The notes: generated by a model from the sequence alone, not told the origin. A stretch of DNA of 64,000 nucleotides from Cymbidium sinense (GCA_021442155.1 CM038225.1:83464925-83528924), one strand, 5' to 3'. Shown: positions 25,013-38,689, counted from the first letter of the stretch. Made by a program: numbers and translations.

Positions 25013-25537
25013 TAGGTCCTAAAGAGCCTACACATCTAGGCCACACATCAAATCATCAAATTTTAAGAAACCTAAAAGAAAGCATGTCATTTCAGTTGCA
25101 CAAACTAAACACAATAATCAAACATTTGAATTTCATAAAATAATAAAAAGTTGGTGCGACTGGGTACCACGGTACTCCCCGGGAATGAGAAAAAGTTAGG
25201 TAACCAAGCTTTACCCTTATATAACTTGAATTATAATTAAATGTTACAATTAAAATAAATTTTATGGGATTCTTCAATCTCTATTCTTCTTTCCATCCTT
25301 TAGATTAGTTTGTTCTATACTTCACAGGGCCTCCTAGGACTTTTCCTTTTAGTCACTGCTCATCCTAAACCCCATAGAACTAATCTTAATCCTATTATAA
25401 AAATACATGTTTATAAAAAAATGAAATCTAACTACACCAAAATAGATGTTAGCTAAACAAACATACCAAACAATTATATTTTACATATTTGGACTTATGA
25501 CCTTACATTTGGGTAGCCAAGTCCACCTATCATAATA

Positions 25538-25624
25538 AGATTATGCTTAGGGGCATCAGCAGCACCTGTGAGTAAGAACATTTATATTCTTTTATTATTA
25601 TAGCATCCCCTCAAGCACAATCCC
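25538..25624 (-). repeat. Conserved 80-bp inverted repeat in GL3
   Basis: Arms GATTATGCTTAGGGGC and GCATCCCCTCAAGCACAATC flank an AT-rich loop. It is homologous to the inverted repeat in GL1, on the opposite strand. Confidence 0.65.
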
Positions 25625-26369
25625 TTGCATAAGACATCATTAAGTTAATAACGATCTAACATCCAATCTACACATAAATAATCCTAACATCCAGCCTAAA
25701 AATATTACATCATAAAACAAAATATATCACCATGCATACATTAGCTAACTTAATACTAAAATTAGTGACTTAGTATTCTAATGTGTGTGCTAAAGCTTCT
25801 TCGATGGGCTTTAAAATTATGATTATTTAAAGTCTTAAGACTGTATGGCTTCACTTTAAGTCTTTTAGTAGTTTGATTGGATTTTAACTTATATATTTTC
25901 ATGTTGTTCAATACTTACTTAACATCTAACTATTATAAAAAGAAGAAAGAGGCTTAACTCTTTCATCCATAACCTAAGTTATTTTCTAAACATAGATTAT
26001 TATAACATTAATTTTTTAATGAATCACTTATGAATTTTATTTAGCCTAAGTTTAGATTAGCTTTAATGAATTTTATTCAAATATGAAATGCATCTTAGGA
26101 TTAATGAAATTAAGTCACCATTACATGAGTAATATTCCACTACTTTTTTTCATTATCAATAATATTCACACTCTTTGATTTCTAATTTATTTAATATTTG
26201 ATTTAATACATAAATATATATGCAATATACTCATGTTTTTGCACACTTGATGAATGTTGATACATGAATTTGGTGGAAAAGGGGGATTTTATTTCATACC
26301 TAAGCATATGCAAATATGTATTAGAAATGTAAGCAAGTACATGTCATTGTTAAACTAGTAAAGTGAGAT

Positions 26370-26690
26370 TATCTAAGACCTCCTTGGGGCTACTTAAAGC
26401 CTCATGTTTTCGGGATGTCTAGACTATATACTTGCCAATTCAAATACATATAAGCATATACATAAGCATAGAAACAAAATCATGCAAAGGTTATGTATAA
26501 AAATATTTTATTTGTGTAAAGTTTGATGGCATAAAGAAAGAGGTTTACTTTATATTATAGCATATGCATATGCATAAATGAAATTAGGCAAGTATATGTC
26601 ATTGTTAAACTGGATATGTGAGATTATCTAAGACCTCTTTGGGGCTATTTAAAGCATCATGTTTCTAAGATGTCCAGGCTATATACTTGC
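26370..26690 (-). repeat. Two CTGGACATCC modules in GL3
   Basis: CCTCCTTGGGGCTACTTAAA followed by a GATGTCTAGACTATA-type end occurs near 26378, with a second copy near 26632. This is a direct repeat of about 250 bases, as in GL4 and GL6. Confidence 0.75.
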
Positions 26691-28912
26691 TAATTCGAAT
26701 GCATATTAACATAAGCATCAAAGATAGAAGTAAAATAATCCATTGTCATCTTTAAGTTACAACCAAATGAACATTTCATTGAGTATTTACAATGATCATT
26801 AATTAAAATTTCAAACTATTTGATTCATAATTAACTTATAATTTTAAAATAATTTAAGATTTTTTAGTGATAATCGCCACACCATATAATAGCATTTATC
26901 CAACTCATGCAATTTAAATGTAATCATATTCTTTTAATTTTCTCTTAATATATGTATACATGAAACAATTGATATACACATTTATGATAATTAAAATGAA
27001 ATAATTAAATGTCACCACACAACATACTCAATTTCATTAAATCCTAAGGACAATCAAGTTAAATAAGAATTCCTTAAAACTAACCAAAGCTTCTTTAAGA
27101 TTTAATTTTAATGTTCAAGTTATTCAAAACCTAAAGAGAGAAATAATACTTAGGGTTTAATCTATCCCATATTGTTTATTTGATATGTTTAAGGAGGGAA
27201 ATTAAACATGTTTTATGAATTGATTAGGTTTAACCTATTAATTACATCAATTTTATTACCCTTGCCAAACTTCTTTAATTTAATTAACCACTTAATCATC
27301 AGCCTTTAATGATATGCTTTGGAAAAATAAAATCAGCAATGCACCAAAAGTGGTCTAATGCAATTAGGCTAATGTTTAAGAGTTAATTAAATTGAAGAAA
27401 AATATTCAAGCTAAATACTCTTATGATTACCCCACACCAATGGGAGAATCATACTTTCTTTAACGACTTTATGTTATTAAACACATAAAGGAATTAATGG
27501 GTTGCACTTGAGTTATTTAAATCAATTTTATTTGAATTTTGTCATTAATTCCTTAATTTATTCTTAATTACAAAAAATATTTATTAGGTCCATCAAGGGA
27601 ATACACTTGGAATTAATTAGGGAAAGGGGGTCCCAATTAATTCCTAAGTTATCCTCACCATTTTCATTAGTTAATTTTCTCTAATTACTCAATTTTATTA
27701 TTCATTAATTTTTAATAATTATTAAATCACTTAAAAGGAATAATTAAAATTAAAATTTGGGAATTTTCAAATTACATGGCAAATAATTCCAAAAAAATAT
27801 AGGAGGCAGAGGAGATCCCATAGAATCAACATGCCAAATTTAGAATTAATTAGCCATGTAATTCAGCTTTAATTAAAATAAGTAGCCTAAACTTCAAACT
27901 TTAATTAAGCAATATTCATTAGAAATTAATTGGAAATTTTATTTCTATTAAATTGTCCTATGTCCAAGCTTTACAAATTGATTTTATTTATATTTTTAGA
28001 TTTTCTACAATTAGTTATGATTTTTGAAGTTCTGGCCATTAAAATTTAATTTTTAAACCTAATTAACCATTTTAAACCATTAGCGTCGTGTGGACGCTAA
28101 AGCGACAGTGCTTTCAATGTGGCACCATAGTATTGGTTATTTAAAATGTCTGACATGGTTGTTGACTCAGCGACGGTGGACTCAATTTCATCCCAACCGT
28201 CCGATCTCAGATTGGACGATTGAGATTATTCTCATGCAAAATGGATGGCTACTGATCCATTATCCCACGAGCATAGAAAAATGTACACCGTCCAGCTTCT
28301 ACTACTCGATCTGAGCTTACTGGAGCTCGTTCGATGGCAAAAATAACTCCAAAATGATTACAGAAGGAATCTAAGGAGATCATATGATGAAAATTGTATG
28401 AAAATAAAATTTGCTTCACAAAGCACTAATACTTAGAGGCCAAAACTACAGTTGTTAGATTTTTACCTTGTCGAAGCTAAAGACTTGTGGTTCATCGACA
28501 GAGGTAGCTTCATCTTGAAGAGACAAAGCACTGTTGAGAAAATATCAGCTACCTCCTTGTTGATCGGTCTGTGGACCAAACACCATCGCATAAGTTTCCA
28601 GAGTTGGTCTAGGAACATATTTTGATGGCTTAATCAATCGAGGATAGATTTATTTTGGGTCGCCAGATTGTAGTGAAGGTGTGGGGGGGAAAGTTAATTT
28701 GGCTTTGGTGGAAGTTTGGTGGGGTTGGATGGAAGGAGCTCTCAGGATTGAGGGGAGCTTGGTCTCATTGGTGATATGGTGCACGGGGAGCTCGGGGAAT
28801 GCTCTAGGACTTAGAATGCTCTTAGGAAGGTCCCTGATGAGTTTGAATGGATGGGGAGGATTATACTCTCCTCCCCACTTGAACCAAGCGTTGAGATTGA
28901 CTCATCCTTTGG

Positions 28913-28917
28913 CAATC
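28913..28917 (+). other. Target-site duplication CAATC, left side of GL4
   Basis: CAATC here pairs with TAGTC at 35911-35915. The uninterrupted equivalent in GL6 (near 58475) reads CAGTC, so each side appears to have changed by one C-to-T or G-to-A transition. Confidence 0.75.
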
Positions 28918-30761
28918 TGTGGTTTTTTATTTCGGATGCCTGGTGGACACCACACAGATCTTAGGGGGTACTTATTGAAGTGATCGGGTATGACATTGAA
29001 GTATAATATATTATCTCAAAGATAGAAATATCACCCTATAATGGACCTAATCACCTAATATGAACTCCTAAGGCAGATGGGTCTTCGTATGTACCAGAGA
29101 TCTTTTCTCTACTTTACATGGAAAAGTAAAGCAGGGTTTATTTTATGTTGAGTTCTTCAGTTCCCTATGGAAGCAAGCTTTTATAGTTAATTACATCCTA
29201 GGAATTTTGATTTCTTAAGAATACTCTCAATTAAAGCAGTCAATCATATCTCCAAAGATTTCAAGGCTAGACTATCAAAGGATTGGTTATCTTTGGAAAA
29301 TCAAATGGGAAAATTCAATTGGAAGGACATATTTTTGGATTTTAAAGGAGGATAAGTAGGATACACTCATGATACTAGGAAGCCTAGTCAAGACTCCAAT
29401 CTTCCTTATGATGAGGGTTTATATATTTGAATGAGAGAGTTTATTTTCATTTGAATAATAATTTTATTAAAATGCTAGGGATTATAATCCATCAACATAA
29501 GATTATGGAGATGCATAAGAGGATGTGGATTTATACTTGTTGCTTGAAGGAAACATGTTACATTGGATCTTAAATCTAGGGTACTTTAGCACAAGCTAAG
29601 AGCTCGACCTAAAACTAAGCAGAAAGGGGACACAAGGGTTTACCTCCATGAGAAAGGATAAACCCGTACGACTCTTCTGAACTTATATTCACCTAGAGTG
29701 GCCACCAGCTAACACCTCCTATGATTCAAAATCATGTATGCTGATCTTTATGTAATTGCAAGATAGTTAGGGTGTTATTTAATTGGAAAGAGACTAAAGT
29801 CCTAAACTCACTCCTTATGAGACTAGATCATGATTTTCATGAGTATATGACTTAGTCTAAAATGTAAAATTGTACCAATTTTTATATCATTTTGACACAA
29901 TAATTTGGACAAGGCTTAGGACAATTATGCTTAAATGCATGATGGAATTGAGATATTGGTCAAATCAGAGAGAGAGAAGAAATTCTCCACCATGAGGGGG
30001 TGCTCTTATAGGTCAAACATTCCATAAAGTGCAAGAATGGAGACCCTCCAAATTCAAGAGTGAAATAAGATGATATGCATGATGTTAAACATTCAGCATT
30101 CAACAAAGGGGTTGCTAAATCTTTTAATTACCTTGATTATATCCTAAGATTTAGAATGAAGTTGTGATTTACTTTAAATTTTTAGTTATGAGTTGTTAAT
30201 TGAGATAAAAAAATTAATTTTATCCTAATAGCCTACCACATCCAGGCCACATATTCAAACATCAAGTTTAAGAAACTATGAAGAAGATGCAATTTCTATT
30301 ACATAATCTAAACACAACAACAATCATTCATGTATAGATTCCATAAAAGAATAAAAGGTCAGTGTGGTTGGGTACCATCCCAAAAAAGAGAAAAATTGGG
30401 TAGCCGAGCTCTACCCTTATACAACTCAGATTATAAAAGAATATTATAATTTAAAATTAAATTAGAATGCTATAGGAGGTCTTCATTCTTTATTCTTCTC
30501 TCTTCTTCCTTTGATTTTATTATGCTCCAAGGCTTCACAAGGCATCCCAGGACTTTTCCTTCTAGCCAATACTCTTCCTGAACCCCATAGCACTAATACT
30601 AATTCATATTGCAAAATTACATATTTAGAAAATGGTAAAATGTAACTACACCTATAAGACAAATGTTAGATAAACATACATGTAAACACAAGCAGTTATA
30701 TTTTATAGTTTGGACTTAGCACCCTGCACATGGGTAACCAAGTCCCCCTATCCTAATTATT

Positions 30762-30841
30762 GATTATGCTTAGGGGCATAAGTGACCTACAAGTTGAAGC
30801 ATTTATTTTTATGTTTACAGTGACCCCTTTCGCATAGTCCC
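30762..30841 (-). repeat. Conserved 80-bp inverted repeat in GL4
   Basis: TGATTATGCTTAGGGGCATA on the left is matched by CCCCTTTCGCATAGTCC on the right. Stem decay is moderate. Confidence 0.65.
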
Positions 30842-31559
30842 CTATAGAAAATAACATTAGGCTAAGAATGACCTAACATCCAGTCTACGAATAATAATAT
30901 TAACAACCAATCAAAATATTATAAAATAAAATACAACATCATTACATACACCGTCCTAACCTAAAGTTAGAAGTGATGACTTAGCATTCTAATGGGTGTG
31001 CTAAGGCTTAGTGTGGTATGTCTTAACTAAGCTTTGGAATTATAATTATCTAAGTTTAGGATTATTTGAATTAACCATGATGGGTGATTTCACTTTAAAT
31101 CATTAAGAGGATTTGCAAATTTTACTTTGTATTTTGTTTTGTTTCATTTGATATCTACTTAACATCTAAGCATTGTAAAGAGAAGAAAGAGGGTTAATCT
31201 CTCTCATCTCTACCTTAAGCAATTTTCTAAAGCATGTTATTATGACTTGGTTTTCTTTTAAATGAATGATTTATTAAGTGTTTTATTATCCCTAAGTTTA
31301 GGTTAATCTTAAAGAGCCATATTCAACATAAGGCATCTTAAGATTAATATAATTAAATTTCCATCACATAGAATATGTTTCACCATTCCCTTTCCTCATC
31401 TATACCATGCATATGATTTAAGACTTAATATACCTATACATGCAATTTATTTTTGGAACACTTAAATTATGAATGCATAAATGTTGGTAGAAAAGAGGAC
31501 TTTAATTCCTTAGCTAAACGTACATACACATGTATTAAAGTTTTAAGCAAGTACATGCC

Positions 31560-31890
31560 ATTATTTAAACTGGGAAGTAAGATAATATAAGACCTCCTTG
31601 GGACTACTTAAAGCCTCCTATTCCTAGGATTTCTAGACTATAGATTTGCTATCTTAAATACATATGAATGTACACACAACTATGATAATGAAAACCATGC
31701 AAAAGATTATATTTAAGTGAGTTATTTATGCATGTAAAGTAAAGCTTTATCCAAATTTTAGCACATGCACACATATGAATAAAATTAAGGAAGTACATGT
31801 CATTGTTAAACCAGGAAAGTGAGGTAATCTAAGACCTCCTTGGGGGTACTTAAAGTCTCATATTCTTGGGATGTCTAGACTATATACTTA
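31560..31890 (-). repeat. Two CTGGACATCC modules in GL4
   Basis: Two direct copies, beginning near 31585 and 31825, each contain CCTCCTTGGG followed by ACTTAAAG. Confidence 0.75.
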
Positions 31891-34078
31891 CTAACATTCA
31901 AACACATGTAAACATATGCATAAACATAGGAAAGAAAGCAACACTTTAACCTGCTTAGGCTATGAGCATATGTAAATTCTACATAATATTTGTAGCTAAT
32001 GTTAATTTAATTCTTCATTTATAATTTTAAAAATAGCTTTGAATTTTATTAGTGATAATAATCACACATATAATAAGATTAATTCAACATATGGAACTTT
32101 ACATACATAAGTATATTCATTTGATTATTTAATTTGAAAACATGAATGCATGATGCAAATGACATACAAATTTATAATGTTTGAAAAAGAATAATTGGAC
32201 ACTTCCACATAATTCATTCAACTACATTAATTCCTACGGACAATCAAGTTGAATAAAATCACTTAAGGAAAACCAAAGCTTGTTATGAAGTTTGATTTTG
32301 GATTTGGATTATTAAACTCAAAGAGAAGGAAATTCATTTACTATTTTTCACCTCATCCCATGTTGATGATTTAATATATTTAAGGAGAAATAATTAAGTG
32401 AATTTTATGAATTAATTAAGTTGGAATCATTAATCAATTCATTTAATTACCCATTTCTATGCTTCTTTAATTTAATTAATCATTTAATTATGAGCTTCTC
32501 ATGATATGCAAATGATAAATTGAAATTGCAATGCACTTAGAGACCTAATACAATGAAGCTCATAATTAAACATTAATTAAATTAAAGAATCTAATTAAGT
32601 ATTTATATGATTTTCTCACACCCATGGGTTAATCATAATTTCCTTGTGTCTTTATGATATTAAACACATAAAGAGAAACACATGAATTCAAATTAGATTA
32701 TTCAATCTAATTACCATTTTAATTTGATTTAATTTTAACATTAATTACTTAATTAACCCTTAATTAATTTTGATTTAATTACCTTCTTCAATGAAATAGA
32801 TTTGGGAAAATAATTAGGAAAGAGGTCCTAATCATTTATCCTCATCATTTCACTATTAATCAGTGATTAATAATCATTAATTATTTAATTATTACTACTA
32901 TGAATTTTTAATAATTATTAAATTGCTTAATGAGGCTAATTAAAATTTGAATATCAAATTCCTTTAATTACCTAGCCAATAAATTCCAAAAAAATTATGG
33001 GAGGTAGAGAGCATCTCATTAAATCAACATTTCAAATTTGAGATTAATTGGCTAAGTAATTATGACTTAATTTAGCTAACTAAGAAAAAAATTGAAATGC
33101 TAATTAAGCTCTATTCACCTTTCAAACCATAGGGAAATCATTTTAATTAAAATCTCCTCGATTTACCCTCACCAAAGTGGGTTTACTCATTTTTAGGATT
33201 TTTCTACAATTAGTTATGAAAATTTGAAGTTATGAGTGATTAATGATATTTTTAAGCCTAATTAATCCCTAATCTCATCTGTGCCATGTGGGAGCTAACG
33301 TGGGGATGGTTTCCATGTGTCATCATGAGATTGGCCACTTAAACCATCCAACGCAACATGTTGAGTCAACAGTGGCATATGCATTTTTGTCCCCGTCCGA
33401 TGTCGATTAGACAATGGGGATTAATACTGCAGTTCCTAAGGAATAAAATTGGATTTTCTAATTGGATTAATCATGGTCGTGCATTCTAATCACGCAGAAT
33501 GGATGGCGGATGATCCTTCATTTTCTTGAGTGATGGAAGATGGACACCATCCACCCTCCTCTGCTCAATCTGAGCTCACTGGAGGTCATGAAGGGATAGA
33601 TCTAAAGAGAACCTATGATGGAGATGGCATGAAATGATAAAATTCTTTATAAAAGATAAACTCCTATTATATTTTCTATGGTTTGTAAGAAAAACACTTT
33701 GTCGCTCAAGACTGGCGGTCCATTGACTGAGGTAGTTTCATCTTGGAGGGATGAAGCCATATTGAGAAGCTCTTGACTTACCTCCATGTTGATGGCTTTG
33801 TGGACCAAGCGCAGTAAAAAAAGTCATCAGAGTTAGTCTCTGATGCTCAAATTGATTGGGAATCAATTTATTTTGGATTGCTAGAGCTTGGGGAAGGTGT
33901 GAGTGAAGTTAATTTGATTTGGTGAAGGTTAGGTAAGGTTGGTTGGAGAATAGGCTCTATTTTGCTTAGATTTTGTGTCACCATCGATGGGAGGCTCATG
34001 GAGGTTGGGAAGGCTCTTAAGGAACTCATTCTGAATCACTGAAGCTCTCTGGATGTGTGTCTCTGGATGGAATGAGAT

Positions 34079-34100
34079 GTGTGTATGTGTGTGTGTGTGG
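34079..34100 (+). repeat. TG microsatellite in GL4
   Basis: A short TGTGTG tract with one ATG interruption. It is not present at the equivalent place in the other copies. Confidence 0.8.
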
Positions 34101-34429
34101 GGTATACTCTCTTCCCAATGGGATCGGATTGTGATTGCCTGTGTTTTGGCAATCCCATCTTGGCTCAGCGGGGGCGTTAGGAATGGTTTAGCAGAGGCCC
34201 TTGAGTGGCTGAGGGTCTAGGATGGGCTGAGGTGGAATGTACTCCTCCCCTAGGTGTGCTAATGAATGGCTTGGGTTAGTTCAACTCCTTTGGCCCATGG
34301 CTGACCCAACCAGCTTCGGGTCAAGTTAGCTAGTGGGTTAGAGGTCCAAATCAAGCTTTAGGTGGATGCCAAGGCCAAAGGGTTATGTAAGACCATCCAA
34401 ATGGGGATTTATCCCATTTGGAGGGATTT

Positions 34430-35470
34430 ACCCAATGAAGTTTAGCTTAATTCGGGTCAAGATGGGTTGGGTTTGATTTAAGTTTGATGTGTTCAGGGTT
34501 AGTTTGGTTGGGTTTGGCTCAATTTGACCCATATAGGTCAAGTTGGGTTTAATTAGGTTAGGTTGACCCATGAGTCAAATTGGGTCAAACCAAGGGTTGG
34601 GTCATATTCAAATGATGATTTGGGATGTTTGGCTTCAATTGGTTTGATTTAATTTAGTGTGGATTTGAATTTGGCTCATATGGTTTTATATGGCTCAAAT
34701 GGGCTAAGTTGACCAATTTGGTCACTTGGGTTAGGGGTTAATTTAAGTTAAATTGATGGCTTGAAGATGATTATAAGTGTTGATTTCAATTAATTTTGAT
34801 TTAAGAATGACTTAGATCAATTTGATCCTTTAGGTCAATTTGGGCTAAAGTGGTCAATTGGGTTGACTTGGCTAAATTGGGTTCAATCAAGGACTTGATC
34901 ATGTTCAATCATCAATTTATGATGGATTTGAGCCATTGGTTTCAATCAATTTGATTTAGCCCAATTTGGCTCTTTAGGTCAAATTAGATCAACTTGGGTC
35001 AAGAGCCCAAGTTGGCTTGGTTTGGTTTGATTGATGGTTGATTTATGTTCAAGGATCAATTTATTGTTGGTAGGGATCATTGGTTTCTATCAATTGAGTT
35101 TGGAATGAAGCTTGGTTCAATTTGATTTAAGCTAAAATGGGTCAACTTGGGTCATGTGATCAAATTAGCATGGTTTGACCCAATTGATTGCAGTTGGACA
35201 ATTAAGGTTGCTCATCAATCATTATGGAAGGTATTAGATGGATTGGTTCAATTCAATTTGGGTTGGATTGGAGTTTGGATCAAGTAGGTCCTTTAGATCA
35301 TTTTGGGTTAAGTGAACCAAATGGGTAAATTTGAGTTGGATTAGTTTGAATTGATTTAATAGTTGATTTAGGATTAATTGATGGCTTTGATTGTAATTAA
35401 TTTGGATTTAATTGGACTTTGGCTTATATGGACCTTTTAGGTCAAATGGGCTAGCTTAAGTTGATTGAAT
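34430..35470 (-). promoter_or_regulatory. TTGACC motif field in GL4
   Basis: On the plus strand this appears as repeated GGTCAA, GGGTCAA and TTGGGTCAA words. It occupies the same LTR position as the fields in GL1 and GL2. Confidence 0.55.
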
Positions 35471-35910
35471 TGATTGTAGGTTTTGGAAGAGTTTGAAATG
35501 ATATATTGAATGGTTAGAATGCTTTTTGAAATCAATTAGGTTTGGTTTAATTGAAAGGGCTTTGGGTTGAGTCCATAGGGTTGGATCATGGGATTAAGAT
35601 GGGTTTGGGTTCAAATCATTTTGGCTTGGAGCTTGGATACGAAATGAGATCCAATTGGGTTTTGATTGTATTGATTTGAGGTTGGATTTTCAGGAGTGGA
35701 TATGCATAGGTTTTGGTTTAGGCCATATGATAGGTAGGTTCCCTATTTGTCCTAAGGCATAGCCTAAGCCTATGGTATCCCTCCATATGTCTCTAGGCTT
35801 AGGTTTAGTGTTCACCTAATCAGTAAGAGTGTCTTATGACTAGAGAAATCCTAGTGTTTATAAGTCTAAGGAAGGATGAGCCAATCCTCACTCTAATAAT
35901 GAGGTTAACA

Positions 35911-37411
35911 TAGTCGTTCAGCTAGAGTTGCTGGCTAGAGGTGACAAGGAACGGTTGAGGTGGATGTGTGTGAAAGGTTGAGGGAGTATAGTGGGCTGCC
36001 ATGGAGTGTACACTCCTCGTGGGCTAAACTCACTCTCTCTTGGCCAAAGGTTGAACCCAATAGCCTTAGATTATGTTAGGTCAATGGTTATTTGTCTAAG
36101 GAAGGCCAAAGGTGGCTGCCAAGTAGTGGGGAGTTAGAGAACCCTTCCAAATGTGGATTTTTTCCCATTTAAGAGGACTTGGTTCAATGAGTTTGACCCA
36201 ACCTGGGTTCACCATGAGTTGGGCCAACTTGGGTAGGTCCATGGTGACCTAAGGATGAGTCATGCCAACTTTAGTTGGATTTAGACTTAGTTTGGTTAGG
36301 TTTGGCTCAATTTGACTCATGTAGGTCAAATGGATCATGTTGGGCTAAGTTAACCATTTTTACCAAATTGGGCCAAAGTGGGAGTTTGGTTAAGTTCAAT
36401 TGGTCATTTGTAATTGATTGGAAGAGTTGATTTGAATTATGGAATGATTTAGTTCAATTTGACCCTTTAGGTCAAACTAGGCAAAGTAGGCCAATTGGGT
36501 TGGGTTGGCCAAATTAGGTCCAATTGAAGGTTGGATCATGTTCAATATTTAATTGGTGATTTGAAGTATTAGTTTCAACTAATTTGGTTTATGATTTGAT
36601 TTGGTTCAATTTGGCCCTCTAAGTCAAACTAGGTCAAAGGGCCAAATTGGCTTGGTTAAATTCAGTTCATTGTAGTGGAGTGTACAAAATTGACCTACAA
36701 TTATCAATGAAGAGATTTGGTAGTTGATTTGACTCAATGTGAGTTTGATTGAAGTTTGGCCTAATTGGACCTTTTAGATCACTTTGGGTTAAGTTGTTTA
36801 GTCAAGTCAATTTGAACCAATTGAGGCTGTAGATGGTTGGAGTATATTTTATGATGAATTTGAAGTTGATTGGTGGCTTTTGCTACATTTGATTTGAGTT
36901 TTATTGTTTTGACTCATTTGAACTTTTCAGGTCAAATGGGCTAACTTGGGTCGAGTCTAGTTGGTTTAGTTGGCTTGATTACAAGTGTTGGAATAGTTTG
37001 AAATGATCCATTGGATGATTAGGACAATTGAGAGAATTGAATTGTGTTAGGTTTGCTTGGCTTAGTTTGAATGATGTTATAGGATTGAAATGGATTAACT
37101 AGAGTTAAAAAGCCAAATTGGCATGGAGCTTGGATTGGAAACCAAATCCAATCATGGCCAATTGATTGGTTTGAGGTTAGGATTTCAATCACTTAGTTTA
37201 AGTTTAAAGTAACTGAAGGGTATGAGTGCCAGTTTAGGCCTTAAGGTAAGCGGAGCCTACACATCCTAAACTTATGTCTTACAAGTGTCTAGGCCTGGGT
37301 TTAATGTTTTCTTAGTCACTGAAGTGTCCTAACCCTAAGAAAACCTAAGTGTCTATAAGAATCCTAGACTTAGGATTAGAACAAACAATTCTCACTCTAA
37401 AAGTGTCAACA
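35911..37411 (-). mobile_element. Giant LTR copy GL3, right part
   Basis: It continues the region interrupted at 28917: TAGTCGTTCAGCTAGAG matches the equivalent CAGTCGTCTGGCC of GL6 near 58475. It then repeats the order of the distal third of GL4, with a TTGACC field (36170-36990) and a final block around CTCACTCTAAAAGTGTCAACA ending at 37411. The edge read in LTR orientation is TGTTGACACTTTTAGAGTG. Directly outside lies GTGAT, the partner of 25008-25012. Confidence 0.8.
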
Positions 37412-38183
37412 GTGATTATTCTACTTTCCACTTATTCCATGTCTCTAAAGATTATATACTTCTATGTGTTCAGCTAAGAACATGTGATAGCACCATGATA
37501 GAGCAAGAACACTAAATTTTTTAAGTTATCCATTAGATGGACAAGCATGGGAGCATTTTAATCGTACTTATGCTGATCTTGCAGTTGAGCCATGTAATGC
37601 CAATACTTGGCATATGCGTTAATGGTTTCACACTATACAATTAGTTTGCATAACCTAGTTCATGTTGGCCAATAATAGCTACACCGTACAATATACCTCT
37701 AAAGATGTTCATGATCACACCTTATATATTCTTGACTCTAATTATACCTAGACCACATAACCCTAAAATAAAGATTAATATCTTATTGTAGTCATTGATT
37801 GATGACCTAAAAATCTTATGGGCAATGCTGTTCTCACATATGATTTACTATAAAATAGAACTTTCAGATGAATACAATACTTATATGGACTATCAATGAC
37901 TTTCATGTGTATGGAATATTATCAGGGTGGAGCACAATTGAAAAGCTAACCAATTTATACTTCATGATTTATCAAAGGCATTTAGTCTTAAAAATATCAA
38001 AAAAATATTGATTTGATTATCATTGTATGTTTCTACTTATTGATTATCTATTAAAAAAAAGGATGTATTCATTATAACTGAGTTGAGAAGTCCACGCCAC
38101 CTCAAGGATTAAGTGGGGATGATTAATGGCAAATTATTATTTTAATTCCTACGATAACTAATTCTCCCATATTATCGAATAGT
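37412..38183 (+). pseudogene. CACTA tnp2 transposase, piece 2
   Basis: The frame at 37420 reads YFPLIPCL, then HHDRARTLNFLSYPLDGQ, AWEHFNRTYADLAVEPCN, and later GNAVLTYD, near-LYGLSMTFM and a GWST-like segment near 37925. This order (YFPL..PR, DGxAWxxFxxxYPDFAxxPRNVRLG, GVxTYD, LLWTINDFPAY..LSGWSTKG) is diagnostic of the Transposase_21/tnp2 domain of CACTA elements. A weak match to the HRRFLP region lies near 38030. In-frame stops occur in several places. It is interrupted at 38183 by GL5. Confidence 0.88.
38179..38183 (+). other. Target-site duplication ATAGT, left side of GL5
   Basis: ATAGT abuts the LTR start TGTTGACC at 38184. ATAGT recurs at 45351-45355, overlapping the expected terminal ACA; GTAGT at 45354-45358 is the alternative reading. 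Confidence 0.65.
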
Positions 38184-38689
38184 TGTTGACCTCACTTTTG
38201 GAGTGAGGATTCAATCTTCCCATCATAAGTCTAAGAGTCTTCTAGACACTAAGAGCTTGTTAGTCATATGACTCTTCTAGTGGCTAAGTGAACCCTTAAC
38301 CTAAACCTAGGGACTTTAGGAGAGTTTGTCATAGTATTAGGCTAAGCCTTAGGACCCAAGGTGAGTTACCCATCCTATGATGTAAACAAGCTCATGCCTA
38401 CCTCCTTAGTCAAAATCTAGATTAAAACCAAACTTAACGAAACTCAACAAAAATCTAAATCAAATATTCAAATTAAAATCTAAATTCAGTTGAGCTTGGG
38501 TTGTGGTAATTAAGTTGATTAACTCAATTAACCCATTTAAGCCCAAAATCACTTAAATCCAAATAAAATTAAATTAAATCAAAATTAAACCAAATTAAAT
38601 CAAACTAAAAGTACAGAATCAATGCATGAATATAAATGAACTCAAAAATAAATTCAAAAGAAGTTCAAAGTGGAAAAATTTGTAATTTG

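Larger units (their letters stand above)
25013..28917 (-). mobile_element. Giant LTR copy GL3, left part (split by GL4)
   Basis: This minus-strand copy begins TAGGTCCTAAAGAGCC, homologous to GL4 at about 30220. About 1.3 kb that forms the 3' end of the other copies is therefore missing, yet a GTGAT duplication lies directly outside. Landmarks in reverse order are: a GAGTGGCTAAAAGG-type block near 25345; the 80-bp inverted repeat (25538-25624); two CTGGACATCC modules (near 26370 and 26620); the CCTCCTATATTTTTTTGG-like block near 27795; a decayed G-box pair (28085-28130); and the CCGTCCGATC block near 28197. It is interrupted at 28917 by GL4 and resumes at 35911. The two parts total about 5.4 kb. 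Confidence 0.75.
28918..35910 (-). mobile_element. Giant solo LTR copy GL4, nested in GL3
   Basis: This is a complete minus-strand unit of 6,993 bases. On the plus strand it begins TGTGGTTTTTTATTTCGG and ends AATGAGGTTAACA, so in its own orientation it reads TGTTAACCTCAT to AACCACA with TG...CA ends. Flanks CAATC/TAGTC derive from CAGTC, as judged from the intact equivalent in GL6. GL3 sequence continues on both sides. There is no gag or pol within it, so it is a solo LTR. Inside, in reverse order, are the GTGGTGTCC edge, the 80-bp inverted repeat (30762-30841), two CTGGACATCC modules (near 31585 and 31825), a G-box-like pair (33280-33345) and a TTGACC field (34430-35470). Confidence 0.85.

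Noticed and set aside
34430..35470. Centromeric or telomeric satellite
   Set aside because: The TTGACC-rich tract has no fixed period, no telomere motif is present, and it occupies one place in each LTR.
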